Positions 46,301 through 57,280 of a stretch of DNA of 64,000 nucleotides are shown here, in pieces; within the stretch, counting starts at the first letter, position 1, and every line of letters starts with the position of its first letter. Origin of the DNA: Pratylenchus scribneri (Eukaryota; Nematoda; Chromadorea; Rhabditida; Pratylenchidae); NCBI GenBank assembly GCA_030063045.1, contig JAQSEB010000078.1, forward strand, positions 750,001-814,000, read 5' to 3'. A program made the position numbers and the translations under genes. The notes under the pieces were generated by a model that had not been told where the DNA came from, did no database searches, and was given only the letters and a program-made list of their open reading frames with translations.

Positions 46301-49261
46301 GAAAAATTCTCACACAACCAATTAAATAAATTCATCAAAATTGGTTAAATTCTTGATGAGATATTTGTTATTATTGGCGGCAACAAATTAGGCTGATCCT
46401 TGGTCAACAAAACAATTCCAAATTTGAGTATTTTTTTTTCAAAAATCCCTTTTTCATATATTTTTGTCAATTTCCAAAATTGGCCCCAAATGCCATTTGG
46501 GCCGGCTGCTGTCAGCTCTTTTGCTGGTTATTAATTTGACCGTGCTGGTGGTGATGGTGCCGATTGCGCCCAAAAATATTCTCCGAGATTTTTGCGCGTG
46601 AAGATTAATGACTTTTTGGGCATATTGGCCCGTTGGACACAGATTATTCAAAATTCATCCTCAAAGGGGCACGGCTGTGCACCCAGATTTGGGTTTTGGG
46701 CTACCATCTCCGCCGGCGACAATTGTCCTCCTCCCCCATTTTCCCCTTTCTGACCAGCAGGCAAAGGAGGGATATTTGGCCAACAAAGGACACCACATTC
46801 AATGGGAGCAGAGCAGAGGCTTGCACGGCCGGCGGCAATTAATTATGAACCAATCCGGCCTCAAATTTTGGACCCTCTCTAGAGGAGATCCCTTAATTTA
46901 CTGATGACATTTGCCGTAGGGGCTGTCAACAAAATGGCTTATAGAAGGGGGGATTAGTAAACCACTTTTGGCTAATGAACTTAAATCCCGGAGTAATGAG
47001 TTCGGAAGACAATATTTTGTGAAAAATGCTTCTAATTCTTCAAAATTTCCATTTTTCCCAGATTTTTGGAGTGAAATTTCCTTTTTATTCGAAATCCTAC
47101 ATTCCCCTTCCTCCTCACCCGAGAACGGCGATAAGAATCTGGCCCCCCGCCCTGTGAATCGATTCAAAAACCCATCCAATGTTCTCCCCGTTTTCCACAA
47201 AACAATGCAATGGCGGGGTAATATTTTAGTTGGAGAGGACGACGGACGGCTCGGTCCCAAAGGCGATATGGGGAATCGATAGACACCCGAAGGGGTGGAG
47301 GAAGAATTTTGGGTTTGGGGGCAAAAGGCGGCGAAGATGGATGGCAATATACGGTAGGGGGTACGGGAGAAGGGGGAGATTGCCTGGGGGATGGGATGAG
47401 GCGCCGAAATGTAAAAAGGTGGGAAATGGGAAGATGGAGCGGAGGTAATTTGATGGAAATTAAAATTGGATAAATTTGTGGCTTAAAAAATCAAACATTT
47501 GAAATGATTTTAAGCGTAAGGCATGAAGAATTGGGCCTATAGGCCTTTAGAAGCTGGAGAGGCTTAACTTGTCGCCTTTTAAAATAATTGATTGAACCAA
47601 TTTTAATTATTTTATTATCAAAAAGTGTAGAATTTTTATCCAATGATAAATATTATTTAAATTAGTTCAGAATTTTTGCAATTAAACCCAAAAAATCATT
47701 GAAAATATTATTTTCTAAAGGATTATTGAAAGTTTTAGTTGCTTTTTGGGCACAGCTACAACATTTTGAACCAATTTAAAAATAATTAAAATTAATATCA
47801 TTTGATAGTAAACAATCTCTTTTTTTAATTTGATAATAAAATCAACAAAATTTATTGCCATTAAATGAGCTATTTTATAATTATAAAGCGACTAATTGGG
47901 TGCGCGATTTGCACTTAACCCAAAGCCAAATTTCCCCCAAAAATTAAGCCTAGGATGTACCAAACTTTAAGCCGGATTTATCCCTTTATTTCTTCCATTA
48001 AAAGTAAAACAAACCGCTTGAAGAATGCACTCGAGTCATCCATGGAAATATGATCGGTTCCTCCACCGTTGATTGCTCATCACCGCTGTTGGCATTGTCG
48101 TGTTGATCCAATTCATTGTAGTTTATGCCATTCAAATGTGAATTTGGATGTTGCCCCTTTCGATGCTGCTTATGTTCTGCCTCATTCAAATCTGAATTTT
48201 GACATATTAAAAAGGGAATAAAGTTTCGTTGTTTATCCCAGACCGACCTACACGCTTTATATTATTCGATAGATCTCATCCATCAGTTTTGGTTGGGTTT
48301 AACCAAATCCAACTTAGTTCTGAATCCCAAAATGGGTTTAAACCGTTTAATACCCTTTATTTGTTGACCAAACCATAACCAAATTATATACCATTCAATG
48401 CCTCTTGACCAGCTCTATCCAATTAGTGGGTATATGGTTTAAGGACAAGTCCTCTTTAAACTATTTTGGCTTTATTTACTCTATTTTAAGCAAATTAAAT
48501 GCTAACCTATAAAAACCATTTATAGAGGCTAATTTCTATGATTTACCTTCAGGCGAACTGGTGCCAATTCCTCCATTTTGTGCCAAAATTCCACCGCCCA
48601 TTTCCGCACCTGTGTTCCTTGCCATTTTTGCCCCATGCCCATCTTCTTCATGTTCATTTTGGTCTCGATTCCGTTTTCGCTTTCGATTTCCATTCTTTCC
48701 TTCTTTTTTTGGCTCTTCATTGTTGTTTGTTTGTTGTTGTTGTTGTTGATTGTTTAAAACATTGTTCCAATCAAGGCCATTTGTCAATGTTGAAGTGCCG
48801 GGAATGAACAAATCATTCGGCTAAAATGTCAAAAATTTAGTCTTTTAAATTCAAAATAAAATTGTAACCTTGGATTCTGAAATAAACGGAAAATCAACGG
48901 CGGTGGAACAATGAAAATTTGCCCCGGCGGATGAGACAATTTTTTGCGGATTTTGTTGGCCATTCCCATTGGAATGATGGGCAATTTGGGCGGCATACAT
49001 GGCCGATGGTGGATGTGAAGAATGTACCGTAGATGAACCATTCGATGCCGTCGGATGATTGAATGGATAAAAATTTGGCGATGGGCCATGTCCCATGGAT
49101 TGTTGGAACATTTGGATTTGCTGATGTTGATGAGGCGATTGTTGCTGGAGGGAATGTGGATGATGGCCAATGGAATGATTGTTGAGGGAATGAGGTGGCA
49201 AGATGATTGTGGAGGCCAATGACGAGATATTGGGATGATGCTGCTGATTATGGCTGGTCAT
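43317..49261 (-). CDS. lin-39: Hox transcription factor, LIN-39/Deformed-Scr class, 427 aa
   Basis: Patterning transcription factor of the mid-body Hox class. Exons on the minus strand: 49261-48869, 48820-48547, 48191-48015, 44292-44147 and 43610-43317, in phase, 428 codons. The N-terminal half is low-complexity, rich in His, Gln and Ser. Exon 2 has a basic RKRKR stretch and a poly-Gln run. Exon 3 ends with the hexapeptide motif IIFPWMTRV that contacts PBC/Exd cofactors. Exon 4 opens the homeodomain: [40 protein letters not shown]. Exon 5 gives [15 protein letters not shown], then Gln-rich sequence. The intron splitting helix 3 has a GC donor (CAG|GCAAGT). Homeodomain residues and the hexapeptide favour lin-39 over mab-5. 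Intron 3 is 3.7 kb and holds repeats and a G+C-rich island. Confidence 0.93.
43826..43922. mobile_element. 97-bp mini-MITE with TA ends
   Basis: Inverted ends TACCGTATTTTTTCTA and TAGAAAAAATACGGTA surround about 65 bp. Terminal TA on both sides is compatible with a Tc1/mariner target site. It lies in the GC-AG intron of the Hox gene. Confidence 0.7.
44382..45180. mobile_element. Roughly 800-bp inverted-repeat element rich in ACCAG/CTGGT words
   Basis: The termini GTAGTAAATGAACT and AGTTCATTTACTAC are inverted copies. Both ends hold many interspersed TACCAGCG/CGCTGGTA words and TGATCATTGGTA. The centre is AT-rich and non-coding. No target duplication is clear. It lies in Hox gene intron 3. 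Confidence 0.82.
45185..45395 (+). repeat. Family B repeat, copy B5
   Basis: Directly follows the preceding element. Shows AATGGGTTTAAACCGTTTAG, TTGTTGACCAAACCATTCAC and TATATACCATTCAATGCGTC. It lies in Hox gene intron 3. Confidence 0.75.
46087..46392. repeat. Family A MITE, copy A6
   Basis: Left end CGCCGTTTAATATAATTCAT; inner ATTAATTTTATTTAAATTGG; right end near GGCGGCAACAAATTAGGCTG. It lies in Hox gene intron 3. Confidence 0.75.
46480..47455. other. G+C-rich island inside Hox gene intron 3
   Basis: Visibly richer in G and C than its AT-rich surroundings, with GGCGG, CCGGC and GGGGAA words and few repeats. Open frames on both strands overlap without domains. It could be an intronic enhancer or an internal promoter; the sequence alone does not decide. 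Confidence 0.4.
47568..47893. repeat. Family A MITE, copy A7
   Basis: TTAAATTAGTTCAGAATTTT on the left side and TTTGATAGTAAACAATCTC on the right. It lies in Hox gene intron 3, just before exon 3. Confidence 0.65.
48245..48430 (+). repeat. Family B repeat, copy B6
   Basis: AAATGGGTTTAAACCGTTTA with TTGTTGACCAAACCATAACC. It occupies most of Hox gene intron 2 (48192-48546). Confidence 0.75.
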
Positions 49262-49339
49262 TTTTAAAAGGGATCAATTTGAAGTAAAGAATCTGAAAAT
49301 ATAGTAGGTATGGATTTTTTCAATACTGCTTTCTGTTCT

Positions 49340-49640
49340 TGGGTCATTCTTTTAGTCATAGCTCAATTGATACAATCTAGAAAGCGATATACCCTTTTAA
49401 AGCTCAAAATGTCCTCTAAAAACTAGCTTTTTTAAAATTTATTAATCCGCAACTTAAGTTACATGTCTTGGGTGTAATAAATCTGACTTATTGAGAAAAA
49501 GCCACTTATTTTATAAATAGTTTGAAGTTTTTAGAAATTAATAGCCACTTTTTAGAAGACATTTAAGGCTTTAAAATGGCAATTTGCCTTTCCGAATTAG
49601 TTGCTTACTTATTTAGTTATGGCCAAAAGAACAGTACAGA
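49340..49640. repeat. Family C MITE, copy C12
   Basis: AAAGCGATATACCCTTTTAA on the left and GGCTTTAAAATGGCAATTTG on the right, just upstream of the Hox start codon. Confidence 0.6.
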
Positions 49641-50314
49641 CTACAGATAATGAAATGGGCGTATTAAATCATCTTGATTTGAGAAAATTTGATAAAGCAT
49701 AAAATTAATTCGAATTGAAAAATTGATCACATTTAATAATGTTTGATTTTGATCAACTGTCTACATAATTTGTTGTGAAATTAAAAGCCCGTTTTGCCCC
49801 TTAAGGCAGCAGCGACGACGCAACTACCCAAAAAGGGGAGATGAATGATGATATGACGTGAATAGAAGGAGAATGGTTTTTTGGTGTGTGTGAAACAATT
49901 TGTTGGGTTTGTGCAAATATTAATGAGAATTTGGAGGCAATGAAAAAAGGTGTCAATTGGAAAAAGGGTGCGCAAATGGATTGGCGCGCAGCATGATCCA
50001 ATCCAAAATGTAGAGAAAATGGGTAGAACGAAAGAGGTCACAACACAAAATTAATGTTGATGTTGTTGCGATTGGATAAAAAAATACAAAATGGTATTGG
50101 AGGAATTCTTTTATATGGGATTCAATTGGAGAAATTGACCATATTTGATGTCAGTTTGAAAGGTCCAATTTCCAGCCACCGGATTAAAGAGATAAGCCGC
50201 ATCTTATGGCCGTTTGTATAACTCACCGATAAATGAGCCAATTTTGATGATTTTGTTATCAAATTAAAAAGCAGACTTTTGGCTATCAAATGATATTAAA
50301 TTTATTTAAATTCC

Positions 50315-51043
50315 GGTACTTGTATACTTTGTATCCGCCAGAACCCTTAAAAAATTGCGAATTTTTTTTTCGCTTTAAAATCAATTTTAAATGTTTAATT
50401 TATGTTTTTTAGCTATGGAAGAATTAAAAGAGTTCAAATTACGCGATTTATTCGACAAATTACGCCTTTCTGACAAGGAATTTGAAAATTGGTTCAAAGA
50501 ATTAAATTTACTTCACACACAAAGAGTTTGCGAATGTGGCAAGGCAATGTGCTACAAATGGATTAAAAATCGTCGGAATCCACTATGGATTTGCAATTGG
50601 CGGAAAAATCATAACGGAAAACAACCATCAAAAGGATTTTACGAGGGAACTTTTTTTGCTGATAGTCACTTATCAATCTTCCTGAACTCTACACTCATTA
50701 CACAGTCAACCACAGCAAAAATTTCGTCGATCCTATTTCAAAACAACACGAATACCATTGAAAGCACGTGGCAGAAATTCAAACATGGGCATAAGAAACG
50801 CTTTGGCACACACCGATCAGCAGTTATAAGCTATGTGCATGAATTTATGTGGCGAAAAGAATTTGGAGGACCCGATATTTTTTTCCATTTTTCGTCTCAA
50901 ATTTCACAAATATACCCCATTTAATTCACTTTGTTGTTTTTTTTTGTTATAAAAATGCATTAATAAACATTTAAAATTGATTTTAAAGCGAAAAAAATCG
51001 AAATTTTTTAAGGGTTCTGGCGGATACAAAGTATACAAGTACC
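50315..51043 (+). mobile_element. Merlin-family DNA transposon, internally deleted
   Basis: Terminal inverted repeats of about 80 bp (GGTACTTGTATACTTTGTAT, CCGCCAGAACCCTTAAAAAA) end at 50315 and 51043, flanked by a perfect 8-bp duplication TAAATTCC (50307-50314, 51044-51051). An 8-9 bp duplication with this type of zinc-ribbon/DDE transposase is typical of Merlin. The element is 729 bp, too short for a whole transposase. Confidence 0.92.
50391..50924 (+). pseudogene. Merlin transposase remnant, 177 aa, catalytic core deleted
   Basis: One open frame joins the two ends of an ISXO2/Merlin-type transposase. The N-terminal third has a zinc-ribbon-like cysteine set (RVCECGKAMC ... LWICNW) and the conserved GTFFADSHLSIF stretch. 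The C-terminal part has NTIESTWQKFKHGHKKRFG, which carries the last acidic catalytic residue, then THRSAVISYVHEFMWRKEFG. The middle, with both catalytic Asp residues (roughly 110-130 aa in relatives), is gone, yet the frame stays open. It cannot be an active enzyme; it could still bind DNA. The start at 50391 lies at the inner edge of the left terminal repeat; a second Met at residue 9 is possible. Confidence 0.85.
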
Positions 51044-51400
51044 TAAATTCCTTCAGAATTGTTTGAATTATGATAAAAAAAAATCTCTGTGAATTTTGTG
51101 GATCCATTACTTAAATGGTTTTTGGGCATAACTCTAACATTTCTAAGCAAATTTAAATACAATTAATATTATTAGATAGCTTATTGTCTTTTATTGGACC
51201 ACTAATAAGCCAAATGAATCAAAATGTCTTGGCCAAAAATTTTCGGATGACAATGGCCGACGGCTGTCCCATTCGCCTTCCCTCCAGGCACATCTTTGTT
51301 TTCCCTTCGCCTCCTATTCCACATTCCCTTCTTCGGTCTATTACCCCTTCATTCGCAAAGAAGTGCCCCGCCCCCTCATCCAATTGGTCGTTTGGATCCG

Positions 51401-51416
51401 CCCCCCCCCCCCCCCC
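51401..51416 (+). repeat. C16 homopolymer run
   Basis: Sixteen consecutive C, preceded by GGATCCG; potential quadruplex on the minus strand. Confidence 0.9.
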
Positions 51417-51769
51417 ATTCTTTTGTGGAGTTGATCCCCTTCAAATTGGGCGATTCAAATGAAAGAATTAAATGAGAAACTTTTTTGGAATAATTATGAA
51501 CAATTTTTTTTAAATTCTAAGATTTTTAGAATTTTGGAATTTTTGGAAATGGTATTCTAATTTAATATAAATTTCTGCTAATATTTTAGAGCTAATAAAT
51601 ATTATTTTTATAAAAATGGATTAATTTTTAAATTCTCAACCATTTTCTGAATTTACTTATTCTAAAATTCAAATTCGCATTAAGTTTCAATTATAATACT
51701 AATAAAAAAGGCGAAATAAGGCGATTGATGAGTAAAGTCATTTCAATACAGTAACTGTGGATTTTCTCA

Positions 51770-51910
51770 AAAATTAAGGTTTAATTACATTCAAAGAAAT
51801 ATAACATTTTTAAAGTTTGAATTGATTAAATTTAAAAAGGCTAATTGTAATGGACACTTTGAGCTTTCAATGGTGTATATTCCTTTCCTAAATTGGTTAA
51901 CTGGCAAAAT
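51770..51910. repeat. Family C MITE, copy C13 (fragment)
   Basis: Only the right half is clear: GGACACTTTGAGCTTTCAATG and GTATATTCCTTTCCTAAATTGG. Confidence 0.5.
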
Positions 51911-53449
51911 GATTGACTTAATTACTAAAATGCCCTCCACACACAAAAATTATAAAATATTTAATTGTTCCGAAATTGGTCCACGATTATTTTTAGGCCA
52001 TGCAACTTGGCCATAAGCGAAGTGGATGGGTAAATTAAAGTTCAATTTCATGGCCTTAAAAGGGCAATTTGCTTTATTTTGGGAATGCTTATATAGTAAT
52101 AAATTAAAAAAATTAAGTAAAAAAATAAAAATAATTGAAGGACATTTACTTCTTCCTTTAAAATTGCGCAATGTTTTTTGTTATCAGAGAGGAAGGGCAC
52201 ACATAAATTATTCTCCGAAAAATTTATTTGACACTTTATTTTTATGAGAGGGCAATAAATCTGATTGTGAGGGAATAAAAATAAATTAATGAATTAGGAA
52301 GGAAGGAATGAAGGTGGTTGAATGTGCGAATGGACACCAAATTTTGGGAGGGATTTTGTGTTTGCTGGGATTCATTTTCCTCCATTTGTCCCTTTCAAAT
52401 TCGCCTTCTTCTTATATTCGAATCGGCCTTCCTCCCTTTTGTGTCCTTGCCGACAAGAACACTGCCCCCTCCTTCACACCGTCTTTTGCGCGCATCTGCG
52501 CATCCCCCTCTTTAAATTTTTCCTCATTTTATTAACATCAAAAAGGGCGGCCGAAATGCTCAAAAAAGGCGCTCCCAGGGCCTAGAGGGCTGTCAGCAAC
52601 ACAAAAAAACCTTTTGAGTAATTTTTGAATTGTTTGGCTTCCTTCGGCTTTTTACAAAGCCAATTGGGATATTCAAAATGGGATTAACAGAGAATAAGGC
52701 CATCCACAATTTGCGGATTCAAATAAAGACCTAAAGCAGAGAATAATCCACGAAAAAGTGCCATTGGCCAAGGGCTATATGGCCTCCTCTCCCCTTTGGC
52801 GTCTGTGGCCCCAAAAGTGGCGGTGGCGGTAACTTCAAAGGGCGCCGAGTTTGGCCATCAATTTAGCTGCCAACCGTCAGCCCAACCAGCTGCTGCCATT
52901 GAGAAAGCTTGTGTTGAGAACGGCCGCGGTGGCACCATGGATTTGGGGGCCACTTGAAAAAGGGGACAAAGCCAAAAAGGGATTTGTATAAGAAAGGGGC
53001 AAAGGAAAGGAATGATGCCAATCCCGAGTCCCGACCTCGCTAACTAAGCAAAGGGCCACGATGCCTTCCCTCCTCCAAATTTATTTTGATCAATCATCGA
53101 TAGAATGCCTCCTTCGGCATAACTAAGGGTCAAAGGTGTGTGCCGCCTTGAACAATTGGGATATGGGGAAGAGGAGGGAAAGGGATAAGGGAAGGTCGGG
53201 ATTGGGCGCCAAACCTCTCAAAATATTTGCCCATCCACACATCAATCAGTGGCAATATGCCTCGCCCCCGTTTGCCCCACCTTTCATCCTATTCGTTGAT
53301 CTGTGCTGCTGGCCTCGTGGACAAAAGTTGCGCCGACAAGAAAAAATGATTGGCTTTTTGAGGACTTTTGGAAAAAAGGTGGGAGAGAGGAATAGAAAAT
53401 TTGGGTTTGAATTATAGGATTTAATTTTGATGGAGGAAAAGCTGCTTAA

Positions 53450-53570
53450 GAAATTATTTTAAGTTTTCAAAAATTATAAAAACCACTTTTTAGAGGACAT
53501 TTGTAGTTTTCAAATGGCATATCGCCTTCCTAAATTGGTTGTTTCATTGTTGAGTTATGGCCAAAAGATT
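53450..53570. repeat. Family C MITE, copy C14 (fragment)
   Basis: AGAGGACATTTGTAGTTTTC, CAAATGGCATATCGCCTTCC and AGTTATGGCCAAAAG are the right-half signature. Confidence 0.55.
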
Positions 53571-53905
53571 AGACCTAAGTAATAATTTTCGCCTTTTTTT
53601 GTCATTCCTATTCAATATGGTTACGGTCGTTTTCGCACATTTTTCTTCTAATTTTGTGCTTCCAATCACACCGTGTGTTCATTTTCCCAATCGCCTCCAG
53701 CATTTTTACAGAGTCACATTTTGACGGGAAAAAGAATGGAAGAATTTGCGGAATTGGTGAAAAATTGGGAACGACGAAAAAAAAAGCTTAATAACAGAAA
53801 GACGCGGGAGGCTTTGGCAAAAAATAGGATGACGAATGGCCGGTCGAGGCGGGCTGATCCAATCCCCAATCCAAAAGGTGCCCCCGACCGGTCATCCATT
53901 ATTCG

Positions 53906-53924
53906 CCCCCCCCCCCCCCCCCCC
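53906..53924 (+). repeat. C19 homopolymer run
   Basis: Nineteen consecutive C. It lies inside an open plus-strand frame encoding prolines (53736-53936), so its exact length decides which downstream frame is read. Confidence 0.9.
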
Positions 53925-55089
53925 TCTTCCATATGATCTTCACCCAAAAGAGCATCAAAGGATTTTGAGCCGCCAACCAAATTCCTCGCCCATATTTCCT
54001 CCGCCCCCACCTTATGCCGCCAATTCGTCCTTTCTTCCCACTTTTTCGCCCAATCGCAACTTCTGGGACAGACAAAAAAAAACTCCTACTTAATTTTCGT
54101 ATCCCCATCCCCAACCCCCGAGTACCAGCAGATGAAATGGGGAATTAAATTAAATCAAGAAATAAATGGGAAAAATTGGGGAACAAAATGGGGGAAATAC
54201 TTCATTTGTTCTATTTTCATTCTGCTATTCCCCGGCATCCGGCAACAACAATTCTTGAACATTGCATTCAGAATTCGTAGAGGACGAAGGCAATAGCTAA
54301 TTCAACGATGAAGATGCTGATTGTGCGAGTCCAGCAATTTTCTGGCCAATAGAATCGATGAAATACCCTCCTCTCCTTGATGTTGTTTTTGTTGGCCATT
54401 TTGTTGAGAAAAATGGAAAAAATGAACATTAAGGGGGTATAGAAAATATCTGATAAAATAACTATGGCACAAAAGGTCATGTCATGAAGTATACTATGAA
54501 TTTGGCCACAAGAACATGATGAAATTAAAGTAGAAATTGGAGAAGACCAAGACGCGAAACAGAGGAACGGCGCCTTGAACCGAAGGAAAGGAAGAATGAA
54601 ATGAACCGGATGGTTTTGTAGGATAAGCATCAAGTGAACAAAACCAGCTGTCCTCTAGCAAATCCCGACAAGAATTTAGTATCAATCAATGGCTTTCAAG
54701 GAAAAAAGAGCATTTAGCCATTTAGTTATTTTAAGTACTGTACTATTTAAATTTTGGCACTTTAAAAAAGATTTCTGGCGTAATGTCATTATTAATCGAA
54801 AAACGAAAATTGAACACACCGGAATCGCAAAGGAAGGTAAAGGATAAAGGTCTTATCGATCGTTAAAAAATCAATCATAGTTAAAGTTAAAAGCCCGAAT
54901 TCATCAATCAGAATTTTAGTCTGATGTTTTTTTAGTTTTATTTAAAAATGAAAATCGGAAAACAAATTTTTAATGCTGAGTGTGGTTTTAATAAAAAAAA
55001 TTAATTTTTTGCCATCTAATTTAGTGAAAGTCTACTGATTTAAATTCAATTAAATTTCTTTTAATCAACAAAACAACGATCAAAAAAGG

Positions 55090-57280
55090 ATGCCACACCC
55101 TAGCACTCCAATTCAACGATTTCGGTTCCAACAAAATTTCAAAGGAAGTGAAAATCGGCCACTGACTTCACCGCGTAGTCCGATGGGAATGAACAGCAAA
55201 CTGAACATTGACCCCAAAAACGTACGAATTATTTAAACTTAAGGATTATATGAACAAAATTTAAGGTTGATTGCTTGCAACTCTGCATGGACGTTCCTTT
55301 TCCCGATCATCCTTATCTGATTGGGCCGCGTGGCCGAAAAAGCCAAGTAAAATTTTAAACAAAAATTACATCAAATTCATTCAGTACTTCATGACCCGCT
55401 ACAAGTCGTTGCTTCATTTTCCGGACGCAAATTGCCGTATCGATGGACTCAAACTGAACAATGTGCTCATCAGTGGGACAATGAAAAATGTCGAGGAAAT
55501 TCGAGCTCAAATTCGTGTAAGTCTGATCAATTAATTTGCTCCAATTAATTGATAATTTTTAGTTGCGCACTCCAATTCGGGTCATCGTTCAACTCAGCCA
55601 ATTTTCGAATGTGAAGCAATTGATCAATCATGTTGAAGAGGCCATCTCCCAGCGCTCATTGCCAATCCGCTTCAATGTTTCCGAAGACCTGAAGACCGCG
55701 GTGCTCAAAACGGAATGGCGCAACGAAGAGTTGCTTGTCGATTTCGCTGATGAATTTCTGAATAATACCAAACAATTGCGGGCAAATCGAGAAGAGTTGT
55801 TCACTCTGGGAATTGCGCTGCTTCCACTGATCAATCCATGGAATCATGAGCTCAGCCATCGATTGATTGGGAGCTTCTATGAACAGACCGGTTTACTTTT
55901 TGGATTACTTAACCAACTTTTCAATTATTTTTAAGGTTGCCGCATTTTCTATCCGCCCAAGGACAAATACGCTGTTCAACCGCCAACCTATTTCATCAAA
56001 GGTGCTTCGATGTTGGGCGTTTTGAAAGCGACCAAATATCTTATGGTTTGATTTTAGAAACATCTCAAAAATAAGAAATTAATTCACAGGGTCTGACCAT
56101 GCTTCAAATCACTTTCTATTTGCCACCGGGAACAATGCCTTCCATCAAGCAACATCAATTGGATGATTGGCAACGGGACTATCTCGTCCACACGACCATC
56201 TACAATCCGGAACAGAACGCGCCGTGCCTCAGTTCAAGATTGTTCTTCGCTCGTTCGAATTCTCAATCAATGGTCTCTACTTTGTTCGCTCCACTCTGCT
56301 TGGCTTCAAGAAATCCATCCAGACCAGCTGCTACGATTTCATGAAATCCACCAAATATCTCATCCCGGTAATATCATCAACCAACTAAAGGTTTATTTGG
56401 GTTAGCATCTTGAGGTTTTTGGCCAATCTCGAGGTTTTTGGACCATCTCTAAGTTTTTGGACCATCTTAAGGTTTTTTTGGCCAATCTCGAGGTTTTTGA
56501 ACCATCTCCAAGTTTTTGGACCATCTTAAGGTTTCTTGGACCATTAAGGTTTTATGGACCAACTTTAACCATTTTAAATTAGTTAAATTCTTTTTTATTT
56601 ACAGTACACCGTGTTCATGGATGCCAAGCTGTACTACCCTCTCTATTCGGTGGATAACAAGAATCTGAACTGGAATTGCCATGAATTCTTCAATCATTTC
56701 TACGGAAGCCCTTATTCAAAGCAATATGAGCAACAACAACAATTCGGTTTGCTCCACAATTTCGACTCATTTAAAAAACACAAATTTATTAGACAAAATT
56801 CATCACCATCTTCCACCGGAGCAAATGATGTTGATGGCTCCACCGCCGCCTCCTTCACTGATGCATCCACCACATCATTTGATGATTCAACATCAGCAAC
56901 CGGGCCTTGAGGAGACCAGCGAATTGGAGCATCAACATGGACATGGACCGCAGCAGCAAATGCTTGAGGGAATGCAAACTCCAAAGCAAAAAGGCGATGC
57001 CACCGCAATCAATCCGTACACTCCGGCCAATGTTCGCGTCATCCATCTCTCTCAATTGGGCAGTGCCGGCGGTGCAAATAGCAGCACTCAATCGACTCCA
57101 CCGTACGTTGATGTTATGCTGCACACCTGTGACCATCCGCATTCTACGCCCGAACAACAGTCAACGTCATCATCGTCATTCAACACCACAATTAGTCCAG
57201 AGCAGCCATTCCACCTTCCGCCATATGTTCACATGAAGCCGCTGCCCCGCAATGATCCGCTCTCACTTTTGCAATGGTAA
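55090..57280 (+). CDS. Bicaudal-C/GLD-3-type KH-domain RNA-binding protein, 547 aa
   Basis: Cytoplasmic RNA regulator; nematode relatives are GLD-3 (germline poly(A) polymerase partner) and BCC-1. Nine exons: 55090-55221, 55266-55346, 55385-55516, 55563-55890, 55936-56045, 56090-56185, 56233-56367, 56605-56746 and 56793-57280, closing in phase at 548 codons. The first KH unit has CMDVPFPDHPYLIGPRGRKS, with GPRG as the GxxG loop, then LLHFPDAN and NNVLISGTMKNVEEIRAQIR. A second BicC-like unit has NHELSHRLIGSFYEQTG, CRIFYPPKD and LKATKYLMGLTMLQITFYLP. A third, GxxG-less unit ends TKYLIPYTVFMDAKLYYPL. The C-terminus is rich in His, Gln and Pro, with no SAM domain, more like GLD-3 than canonical BicC. 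The 47-bp intron 56186-56232 has a weak donor (CTC|GTCCAC) and is inferred from frame and alignment. Confidence 0.87.
56390..56565 (+). repeat. Imperfect tandem repeat in a BicC-like gene intron
   Basis: About eight copies of a 20-bp phrase AGGTTTTTGGACCATCTCTA with variants CCAATCTCG and CCATCTTAA. It lies inside intron 56368-56604. Confidence 0.85.

Larger units (their letters stand above)
50205..51195. repeat. Family A MITE, copy A8, split by a Merlin element
   Basis: The left half has GGCCGTTTGTATAACTCACC and GCAGACTTTTGGCTATCAAA. The right half resumes at TAAATTCCTTCAGAATTG and ends near TTATTAGATAGCTTATTGTC. The break is the Merlin insertion. Confidence 0.8.
49262..55089. other. Intergenic region between the Hox and BicC-like genes
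   Basis: Contains repeat copies C12-C14, A8 with its nested Merlin element, and two C-homopolymers. Patches at 52300-52600, 52760-53400 and 53670-54100 are G+C-richer with open frames but no domains. The minus-strand frame at 54268-54633 is hydrophobic but has no recognisable family. The Hox promoter should lie near 49262-50200. Confidence 0.55.

Noticed and set aside
53836..54093. Proline-rich frame as a confirmed gene
   Set aside because: Depends on an uncertain C19 homopolymer and shows no domain; kept only as a low-interest finding.
54268..54633. 121-aa hydrophobic minus-strand frame resembling a membrane protein tail
   Set aside because: Hydrophobicity alone is not enough; no seven-helix pattern or neighbouring exons could be joined.
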